Source of the DNA: Zizania palustris | Lineage: Eukaryota; Streptophyta; Magnoliopsida; Poales; Poaceae | Direction: 5' to 3' | Length of the DNA: 64,000 nucleotides | Assembly (NCBI GenBank): GCA_019279435.1 | Contig: JAAALK010002056.1 | Location: 62,001 to 126,000, forward strand | Part shown: piece after piece, positions 45,508-55,400 of the stretch | Position numbering within the stretch: position 1 is the stretch's first letter | Layout: every line of letters starts with the position of its first letter | Notes under the pieces: model-generated | Databases searched by the model: none | What the model was told of the DNA's origin: nothing | The model's input: only the letters and a program-made list of their open reading frames with translations | Program-made: the position numbers and the translations under genes

Positions 45508-46903
45508 TTGGGCACCACGAAGAGCCGGAGGCCCCGATCCCAGTCTCGGAGTACGGCGGAGCCCCGGCCCCCAAGCTCGAAGGCGCCCCAGACCGGGGGA
45601 AGCGAGTGGTCCTCCCCATATCTGGAGGGGAGCCTTGGGGGCTCTGTCCAAGCGGCAGCGCCGGGACTACGTTCGGGAGGTCGGGCATATCGGCACGTCT
45701 GGCCCCTCGGCCCTCCCGGAGTGGTCTCATGTCCCCATCACCTTCACCGCCGAAGACGCCTCCGGAGTCAAATTCCCTCATGCTGACCCACTCGTCATTT
45801 CAGCAGACATCGCCGGAGATGAGGTGCGTCGTATACTGGTCGACGGGGGGAGTTCCGCTGACATCATCTTCGTGCAGGCCTTCGATCGGCTATGCCTGTC
45901 GCGCAAGCACCTACTGCTGGCTTCGCTCCCGCTCCAAGGCTTTGCAGGCCCCCCCTGGATGCCCTAGGCCAGGTCCTGCTGGAGGTGACCTTCGGCAACT
46001 CCCCCCTGCAGCGCCGCGAAGAGATTCTGTTCGACGTAGTCGATGCCCCGTACGCCTACAACGCTATCTTCGGGCGAGGGATCCTCAACTGCTTCGGAGC
46101 CGTCGCGCACCACAACTACCTCTGCCTCAAGATGCCAACTCCCGGGGGGGGTGCTGTCGATCCTGGGTGACCAGGCCGCGGCCCGCCAGGTCGAGTACGG
46201 CCATTCAGCACCGTTGGAGCCACGGCAAATTCGCAGTGATGCGTCCACCTCCACCTCCTCGGACGGGCCCCCACCGCCACCACAGCCAGCTCCAGTCCTC
46301 TATACGGCTGACACTGATTGGCGGGAGCCCATCCTGCGCACGCTCACAGGCAGCGAAGATGACCATCCTAGCCCAGACCAAGCTCGCCTGCAGCTCCGTG
46401 CGAGGTCATTCACGGTTATCAATGGTATTCTATACAAGTCTGGAGTATGCTCCCCGCTACTCCGCTGCATCTCACACTCGGACGGAGTCGCCATGCTCCG
46501 AGAAATCCACGGCGGGCTGTGCGGGAGCCACCTGGCACCGCGGGCTCTCGCAGGCAAGGCTCTCCGACAAGGCGTATACTGGCCCACCGTCGTAGCCGAC
46601 GCCGAAGAACTCGTCCGCACCTGCCAGGGTTGTCAGTGGATGGGGCGGCGCAGTCACCAACCTCCAGCAAGCCTGCTGCCCATCCCTCCTGTGTGGCCTC
46701 TGGCCCGCTGGGGCATGGACCTCATCGGGCCACTCCCCGGAGTGAAAGGAAACATGCGCTTTGCCGTTGTCGCCGTCGAATATTTCTCCAAGTGGGTCGA
46801 AGCGGAGCCATTAACCTCCATCACATCCCGAAGCATCCAGAAATTCTTCTGGCAGAATATTGTGTGCCGTTTCGGAGTACCCAAGTAGCTCACATTGGAC
46901 AAC
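45508..46903 (+). pseudogene. Protease and integrase N-terminal remnants of element E, RT deleted
   Basis: Protease-containing segment with LVDGGSSADIIF, then frameshifts near 45950 and in a run of G at 46143-46150. At about 46237 the sequence jumps from the linker after the protease (PLEPRQI) to the stretch before the integrase (STSTSSDGPPPPP). In D these two points are about 2.05 kb apart, so reverse transcriptase and both RNase H domains are lost. The integrase zinc domain (GCAGATW-like region to CQGCQWMG) and the start of the core (MDLIGPLPG) follow; a TAG replaces CAG at 46886-46888. Element B cuts it at 46904-46908. Confidence 0.88.
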
Positions 46904-46908
46904 GGAAC

Positions 46909-47405
46909 TGTTGGCGTAAAAGATTACGCTAACAGGTTTCTGTAGAAAAGAAACTAACAAACGAAGTGTTTGCGAAGCAAACTGTTCTAAGCCTCCGAAA
47001 GGATAATAGCTTAGAATAGTTCGAAAGTGTGTATTGATTCACTTGTAAATCGGTCCGTATTACAGGGTAAAATGGGGGGTATTTATAGGCCCAAACATTA
47101 AGGAAAAGACCTATTTACCCCTCTATTACAACCGACATTAAGGAAACTATTTGGCTTCCTTAATAGGGCTAAAATGGTAAAAGACTAATCTAATAGGATA
47201 GAAGATAAGTCTTCCATCTTAGCTGGCAGAAAAGATCCTGGAAGGCTTTGGTTCGAAGATATACTTCGAACCAACGTCAGTCTTCGGACTCTTGACGAGG
47301 TTCCAAGCCGCCTTCGAAGATGACCTTCGGACTATCTTCGAACTGGTTAGCTGTCTTCATGTTATTTTGGCAATAACCCCGAAGATGGAATATTTTCCCC
47401 CAACA
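46909..47405 (-). repeat. 3' LTR of element B
   Basis: 497 bp. On the minus strand the TATA box TATAAATA is at 47080-47087, after GGGCC. The polypurine tract (minus strand CGAGGGGCTAC) is at 47406-47416. Confidence 0.95.
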
Positions 47406-47734
47406 GTAGCCCCTCGAATACGCTTCTCCGTTCAGCCTGTAACGTTAGGAGAGCAGTATACGGAAAGAAAAGATAACCAATCATAGGGGTTATTAATTTT
47501 TGTTTTATCTCCGAAATACATGAAGATATGAACTTCGAATCAGTCATAAAGTAGTTACTTTTCAAACTATCTTAGAACTGACTCAGGAAGTTTGAAAGTC
47601 TTTTTAGACTTAGAAAATATAACCGTTAGTTCCTGTTCTAACGGAGTTACATGAGGCGTTATTTTCGGAGGAAAATAACAGGCGGGAATGCGAAAGGGCA
47701 GGGCCCAAACGGTAACAAACGGAAAGTTTTGGGT

Positions 47735-47742
47735 TATAAATA
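47735..47742 (+). promoter_or_regulatory. TATA box of the antisense gene in element B
   Basis: TATAAATA about 150 bp upstream of the ATG at 47891 and about 330 bp inside the 3' LTR. The leader between them contains a short GAGTTCTT repeat. It faces away from the LTR promoter. Confidence 0.7.
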
Positions 47743-47890
47743 AAGAACTCTGGGACTTACTCGATTACCTTTTCACCGCACGCTCCCAGTCAAAAGCCTT
47801 TTGAGTTCTTGAGTTCTTGAGTTCTTGAACCCTAACTCCCGAGTTCCTGAGCCCTAGTTCCCGTTCTCTCAAGTTGATCCAGCGATCGCG

Positions 47891-50800
47891 ATGGTGAAGA
47901 CCAAAGGATCCGCGCCGCCTTCGACCTTGGCTCAGCAGCAGGCAGCCGCAGCAGCAGCGGCGGCAACATTGGCGGCGGCATCTTCGAGGCAGGCGGCAAT
48001 GTCCATGGCGGCAGGGGGGAGAAATCCCCAAATCGCCGAAGACCAAGGTCTGTGCCCGCCATCGACAAAGTATTTGGATCAGTCTTTCCAGTTGGGGGCT
48101 TCTACCTGCAAAAGAGAGTCACTGGCAATCGCAGCGGGAGGAAGAATCAGTAATGGAGTTATGATTCGAAAGCCAGGCAAAGAGATGATTCCAGCGCCAA
48201 GACCCGGAGAAGTAGTGGTATTCGAAGCCTTCTTCGAAGCTGGCTTGGGCCTCCCCGCAGTGGACTTCTTGGCGGAGGTACTAGATCTATTCCACGTAAC
48301 CCTCCCCCAATTATCTCCGAATGCGGTAGCTAGACTGGCTATCTTCGAATGGGCGCTGAGGGCCGAAGGGTGTGAAGGAAGGGCAGAGATCTTCGCTGCA
48401 TTACATAGGGCTACATGCCAACCAAAAACCTTCGTAGGCCCTGGAGGTGAAAAAGTAGTGGTATCCTTCGGTAGCATCAACTTTAGGCTCCGAGATGAAT
48501 ACGCCCTTCAATTTCCTGCTAAGGCCACCAATGCCAGATGGTACACCGATTGGGTGCTAAGGTGGTTTTATGCCGAAGTCGGAGTGGGTAATCCTTTGGC
48601 CGGTCCCCTCAAGGAAATTCAGTTCCGAAAAGAAGCCTTAGTGCAACCTGACGAAGGCCAACTCGAAGCTCGCCTCAACTTGCTTCAGAAAATCAGCAAA
48701 AGGTTGAGCATGCGGGATTTAGCCGAAGAGTTCATCGGACTTCAAATTTCTCCGTTGATGGCCAACTGGCCTATCGCCTTCGAAGATGACTCGGAAGGCG
48801 GTCTCCGCAAGATAAATTATACTTCGAGCCCTGCAGGTAACTTCGAAATCAACATGCATAATACATATTTACTTCGAAGAAAGATTAACTTGAGTTATTA
48901 TTTTTTATAGCTTCTTCAGCCCCTATTACTTCGGAGCAAATTATAAGGGCTTCGGAGAAGATCTTGGGTGCTCCAACTCCGTCAGAAAAGGAATGGCGAA
49001 TTAAATTAGTCGGAAGTTGGGAGCGTTTTAACAGAGTATGGGGAATGTTGGAGTTAACTCCGCCCCCTCTGATGGACTGGGTGCCTCAAGAAAAAGGACC
49101 CAAGAAAAGAGTAGCCGAAGCCGGAGCTTCGAGCTCCGCAAAGACTCCGACGAAGAAGGTGGCTCGGAAGCCAAAAAACCTCGCACCTTCGAACTCAAGA
49201 GCTTCGGCTTCTAGTTCCAAAGAAGACGAAGGTATTTTTTTAGTAAAATTAATTGATGAAGATGCAGTTCAACGAAATATTCACATTGAAGATACTGCAG
49301 GTATTCCGGAGCCTCAAGCCAACATCGAAGAAGCAAGAGCTCCGGATACCCAAGAGGATCAAAGTGAAGCCCCTATGGGTGTGAATGAGGCCGAAGTGCC
49401 TGCGAACATACCGGAGTCAGGAGACAATGTTGATCAACCAATGACTTCGGTAGTTCAGGAAGATACAACTCAGGCCGGAGTGCCAATGGATGAAGAAGGA
49501 GTCGAAGTCACTATGGCTTCGATTCTCGAAGAAGTAACAAGGGCTCTTCAGGACGATGCTCCTGTAGCCCAAGATTTAACGGCTGATTCGGATGAGGACT
49601 ACTCTTATGATCCTCCGATCAGCCCGGTGCTTGATATTCCAGAGAATATCGAAGGTAAATTTTGCTTAATTATTATCAATTTTTGCAAAATTATACAATG
49701 TGTAACATTTTTGTTTTTTTTTTTTTTTTTTTTCAGAGCCTCCCGTTGTCGAAGTATCTCCCGAAGATACAACTTTAAGACCTTCGACAGCTTCGGGGCC
49801 GCAACCGGGAGTTGCTCTACCGGGGCCTGGAAGAGGGAAAAGACACATCGAGCCCCTCCCAGCTCAAGGATCGACTTCGTCTGAATCAACGGACGAAAGT
49901 GAATCGACTGAGGGGGGGCCATCTTCTGAAGTTCCAAGGGCCTCGGAAGAGACCTCCGGACCTTCGCTAAGCAGGGCTGACCAGAAGGCTTCGAAACTGA
50001 TTCCTCTCATAACTCCTTTTTTGGAGGAGAAAACCGGGCTTGGGACTTTGGTTAAACCTTTGGGTGCAGCCAGTCGCCAAGTCGGGGAAACAGAACTGGT
50101 AGCCCGCTTAAGTAGAGTGAAGGGTTCGGAGCTTAGCCTTGCTGTGGAAAGAGCAGCTTATCAGGTATAAAGCATCTTCGAACCAAATAATGAATTATAT
50201 ATGAATAATTTCTTATTCTCGTTTTTCTTTTTCTTAGCAAGCAGTCTTAGCCCGCGCTGCAGCTTTGTCGAATGAAAATGAAATTGCTCAACTTCGGGAA
50301 GAGAACGAAACTCTTCAAAGAAATCTTAGCTTCTCCGAAGGTCGAGTATCTCAAATGGACAATGTAATAATGGCAGAGCGAAGGGCTAGACAAAGCTTGG
50401 AAGCTGCAAGGAAAGAGCTCGAAGCAGAAAGAGTTGTGCTTCGAGCTGAGATTGAAAGACTGCGGACGGAGGATGCTGCGAAGGGCTCCGCACTTGTAAG
50501 GCTGCAAGAAGAGGCTGGCCAGCTCCTAACTCAAAAGAATGCTTTGGCTACGGAGAACGCTAGAATCTCCGGAGTCTTAGCTGAAACGACTTCGGCCAAG
50601 GATGTGCTTATCGAAGAAAAGGTTAAGTCTGAGAAGGTGGCTTCGGAGGTCATCGAACAAATGTTAAGTGTCTTGGAGTACTTCGGTACTACTGGATCAC
50701 TACCTTCGGATGACAATGTAACTCTGCTGCGCCGGCTAAAGAGAATTCAAGGAGCAGCGAAGCAAATGAAGACGGCAGGCATACGTTACGGAGAACTCTC

Positions 50801-51628
50801 CGGACAAGTGTCTGCCCTTGGAATACTTCGCTACTACGAGGATTTGGGCCGATCAATCACTCCGAGCGCACAGGGCTCCATCACCTTCGACGACGACCGA
50901 CTTTTAAAGCCTTCCGAAAGTGTAGCTGTTGCTTGGCGAGCCTTCCAGACTTCATGGAGAGCCGAAGGTCGATCTGCGATCAAGGCTTGGATTGACGAAG
51001 GCCAACGCCAAAAGCAAGTTCGGAGTCAAGCTTCGAGCAGTCAGCCTCCTCCGAATCCGCAGGTTTAGGATTTTTTAGGATTTTTTGATTATGTAAAGTT
51101 GATGTTTGTAAATTTTATCAATGAAAATCTTGTTTGTCATATTTTTAGGCTTTACCTCTTGTGGAAGATGTCGAAGTGTTAGAACTTAATAGCGAACTTC
51201 GCTCACTATGGAACACCTTCGAACTTCTCAAGAGTTATAAACGTCCTCGATTCCTTATCCCTCGTGATGACTCCGGCGTTATTGCGCCCGAAGTAATCAA
51301 AGACATAATGTCTTATATTAAAGAGGAAGATAAAGAGAGCGACGCAAACACCTCGTCTTCTGAAGACACTAAGTGGTCCGAAGACGAAGGTGAAGCCCAA
51401 AATAAGAGATCTGAAGATCTTAGAAGCTGGGAGAGAAGCCCCGAACGGCTTCGAACTTGGGCCGAGCTTCAACAAGAGCAGAAGGATTTTAGAGCTTCGA
51501 AGGGGAGGAAGAGAGTTAAACGTAAAGTTCTTAGAATTTCCGATGTTGGAACTAGTCGTTCCACCCCTAGCTCTCGGGACCGAAGAGGTCTCCGATTCCT
51601 TCTTGGTATAGATACCAATTTTTCATAA
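47891..51628 (+). CDS. Intact five-exon antisense accessory protein of element B (1,140 aa)
   Basis: Exons 47891-48836, 48911-49654, 49737-50164, 50238-51062 and 51149-51628; introns of 74, 82, 73 and 86 bp, all GT...AG. The joined 3,423 nt have no internal stop. The gene lies on the strand opposite to gag-pol, between pol and the 3' LTR, tail to tail with pol. Residues 1-315: alanine-rich start, then VVVFEAFFEAGLGLPAVDF at about 107, LSPNAVARLAIFEWALRAEGCEGR and MRDLAEEFIGLQ; this block resembles the plant 'putative gypsy type transposon' domain. Residues 316-563: VGSWERFNRVWGMLEL at about 348, then a lysine-rich and an acidic stretch. Residues 564-706 are acidic and serine-rich. Residues 716-860 form a strong coiled coil. 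The last exon is charged and basic near its end (KGRKRVKRKVLR, nuclear-signal-like) and closes RFLLGIDTNFS. Maize Grande elements carry an antisense gene encoding a nuclear protein; homology to it is likely but untested. Function unknown. Confidence 0.88.
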
Positions 51629-52435
51629 TGTAATTTGTAAATACATTTGTTTTGATAATGAATGCCGATTTTAAAATTGTCTCCATATTACTAGCCCCTC
51701 TTTGGGTATAAGCAACTTCGAACTGTATTCAAAGATGGTTATGCGCAAAGAAAAACTTCGGAGTACAATTTTTCTTGGGGGTTCGGAGCCCCTCTGTTAT
51801 TTAAAGATCTTTTGAAATCTTATGAAATGTCTTCGACTATCTGTAATCGGAAGAATGGTAACTTGGTACCTTTGTTTATTTCATGAAAGAAATCTATTGA
51901 GATAACTTCCAGGACACTTTAATGTCTTAAAAATTTTTGTCACTTTGGACGCATGTGAACAGTCATTCGAAGCTCATGGCTTAAATGCTGTTTTGCTTTA
52001 GCCACCTTCGGCTGTTTTGTGCAGAAATCTACCAGCCGGAGCTTGGATTTCGCAGAAATTGTAGCCACCTTCGGCTATTTTTGCGGAAGTCTGACAAGCT
52101 GCAGCTTGGACTCCGCAGATTTTGGCCACCTTCGGCTCTTTTTACGGAAGTCTACCAGCCGAAGCTTGGACTCCGTAGAGTGTGGTTTTGGGCTCTTTTA
52201 CGGATGCCTACAAGCCGATGGCCTGGGCTCCGGATTATGTCAGCCCCCACGCCGGAGGCTTCGACTTTAAGGGTTCGAAGTCCGGAAATACAGCTCTGCT
52301 TAATACACTTCCCTCTCGAACGACTTCTGTCCCAGCGCGTCCGCTCGGGAGACTAGGAGCGTCAAGGGGAAGGCACGCTACAGAATGTATGCTTTATTAA
52401 TTTAGAGGTGATTACAAGCGAATTACAAGGAGCCC
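51629..52435. other. Region between the antisense gene and pol of element B
   Basis: About 800 bp without a gene, where the ends of the two opposite genes meet. It holds the repeat at 52001-52200. Confidence 0.7.
52001..52200. repeat. Degenerate 61-63-bp tandem repeat after pol in element B
   Basis: GCCACCTTCGGCT recurs at 52001, 52064 and 52125 with CAGCxxGGAGCTTGGA-type wording between. It matches the position of the 116-bp array in H and shares CTTGGAxTCCG and GCCACCT with it. Confidence 0.75.
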
Positions 52436-55400
52436 TTATGCGAAGTATCGCTTTAGGTGCTCCGCATGCCAAGTGTGTGCTAACTCTTCACCTTCTAAAT
52501 TAGCTAATTTAAATGAACCAGGGCGCCCCGAGCGGACGATTAGATATGGACCTTCCCATTTATTGCCTAACTTCCCTGGTGCTATAATGCTTCGTAGAAC
52601 AAGATGACCCGGTCTTAACTCGCTGATCTTAACCTTCGGGTCATACCAAGTCTTCGTCTGCTGATGATACTTTGATAAATTAGCTACAGCTCGAAGCCTT
52701 GTCTCTTCTGATAAATCTAACGAAGCTTGTCTTTCTTCTTCTATGTCTGGTTCGGTGCTGCGAAGTGATCCTCCTTTGAGCTCCGTTGGAGTCATAGCTT
52801 CATCTCCGAATAGTAGTCTGAACGGAGTAAAACCTGTGGACCTTGTTTGCGTAGTCCGAATGGACCACAGAATCTTCGGAAGTTCTTCGGTCCACAGTCC
52901 CTTTGATAATCCTACTATTCTTCGATTTAGCCCTGATAAGATATTTCCATTGGCTCGCTCAACTGCTCCATTTGACTGAGGATGTCTCACTGCAGCAAAA
53001 CATAGTTGAATGCCTAAGTCTTCGCAAAACTTCCTGAAGGGTTCTGCGTCGAACTGCGTTCCATTATCAACTGTGAGATATCTAGGTACTCCGAACCGAC
53101 AAATAATGTTTTTCCAAAAGAATTTCTGTACATTATTCGAAGTGATAGCTGTTAAGGGCTCTGCTTCGACCCACTTAGAAAAATATTCAATGGCTACCAC
53201 TGCGAACTTCAGATTTCCCTTTGCTAACGGAAAGGGACCAATTAGATCCATACCCCATCTGGCCATAGGCCATACCGGAGCAATGACTTGAAGAGCTGTT
53301 GGTGGGCGATGACTTCGTCGACCCATCCACTGACATCCTTGGCAAGTGCGGACCAAGCTCTCCGCATCAGCTGTTATTGTGGGCCAATAAAGCCCCTGGC
53401 GAAGTGTTTTTCCTGCCAGAGCTCTAGGGGCTAAATGGCTTCCACAAAGGCCTTCGTGAATTTCTCGAAGAATTTCTTGGCCTTCGGCTTGAGATATACA
53501 TCGGAGTAGAGGGGAACATACTCCGGCCTTGTATAATATACCGTTGATTAACTGATAGTTTCTTGCTCTGAGCTTTAACCTTGACAATTGGGGCTCTTCG
53601 GGCAAATTCGTTCCTCCTTGCAAGAGTTCTATGATTGAATCTTTCCAATCTGCACTAGGAATGCAGAGAATCTCTGCAGAAGCAACTTGTGGCACCGAAG
53701 GCATATTGAGCTCCTCATAGAAAGCTTCGTCAGGCACATCCACAGCTCCGGCAGCAGCCTTCGCTAAAATGTCCGCTTGCACGTTTTCAGCTCTTGGTAT
53801 ACTCCGAATGGAAATACCCTTGAAATGTGCTTCGATCTTGCGAATTTCTTCTAAGTACTTTGCGAGCTGTGGATGTCGGACTTGAAAACTCTTGTCTACG
53901 TGCCCTGCTACTATCTGAGAATCTGTTTTTATAATTATCCTTGTAGCCCCTAGAGCACGTGCTTTCCGGAGTCCCAATAATATTCCTTCGTACTCCGCTA
54001 TATTATTGGTAGACTTAAAGTTGAGTCTTGCGGAGTACATTGCTCTTTGTCCTGATGGAGAAATTAATACTGCCCCAATGCCTGCTCCGGATGCTTGGAA
54101 AGCTCCATCGGAGTAAACAGTCCAGACTCCGTCATCTGATTTCTCCGGAGTCAACTTCGCAGGTGGAGTCCACTCTGCTACGAAGTCTGCCAGGACTTGA
54201 GATTTGATAGCTGTCCTTGCCAGGAAAGATATGCCGAAGGGTGCTAGTTCTACTGCCCACTTTCCAATTCTTCCAGTGGAATCTTTGCTTCGGAGCATAT
54301 CTCCTAAAGGATACGAAGTTGGTACAATTACATTGTGAGCCAAAAAATAATGTCTTAGCTTCCTCGAAGCCATTATCAGAGCATAAACGAACTTCTCAAG
54401 TTCGGAGTATCTTGTCTTCGCTCCTGACAATGCTTCGGATACAAAATAGACAGGATTTTGGACCAACTTCCCATTGATATCAGCTTCTCTGACAAGGACT
54501 GCGCTGACTGCTGAGCCTGTGGCTGCAAGATACAGAAGTAGGGTTTCGTCCGCAATAGGCACCGTAAGTGTAGCAAGATTGCTGAGATAATCTTTAATAT
54601 CTTCGAAGCTTTTCTGACACTCCGGTGTCCATGCAAAATCTTCGGACCCTTTCAAAGCTTTAAAGATTGGCAAGCTCCTCTCCGCAGACCTTGATAAAAA
54701 CCTACTAAGTGCGGCCAGACGTCCGGTCAGCTTTTGCACTTGCTTTATATTCTCCGGAGGAGCCATCTTCTGCAGCGCAGTTATTTGAGTAGGGCTAGCT
54801 TCAATTCCCCTGCTTGAAACTAAGTACCCTAACAACTTTCCAGCCTTAGCTCCGAATATACATTTTTCGGGGTTAAGGCGGATGCCACATGCCCGAAGGC
54901 TATTGAATGTTTCTGCTAAGTCTAGGCTATGTTGGTGCTTTAAAGCACTCTTTATTACAATATCATCCATATAGGCCTCCACATTGCGACCTAGTTGATG
55001 ACCTAGAGCCTTAGCAACTAATCTTGAAAAAGTAGCCCCGGCATTTCTTAGGCCAAAGGGCATTCTTACATAACAGAAGACTCCCGAAGGAGTTACAAAG
55101 CTCGTCTTGATTTCATCTTCGCGCTTCAACCATATTTGATGATATCCGGAATACGCGTCGAGGAAGCTTAGTAACTCCGAACCTGCAGTGGAGTCAACTA
55201 GTTGATCAATTCGGGGCATGGGGTAGGGGTCACGTGGGCACGCTTTATTCAAAGATGTGAAATCAATGCACATGCGCCACTTTCCGGAAGACTTCTTCCT
55301 GACGAAGACTGGGTTTGCTAACCATTCTGTATGGGCCACTTCTCTGATAATCCCAGCCTTCAACAGTTTTTCAACTTCGTTCTTTGCTAGAGCAGCTCTC

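Noticed and set aside
49232..49267. Extra intron inside exon 2 of the antisense gene of B (GTATTTTTTTAG... to GCAG)
   Set aside because: Only 36 bp, too short for a plant intron, and the frame is open through it.
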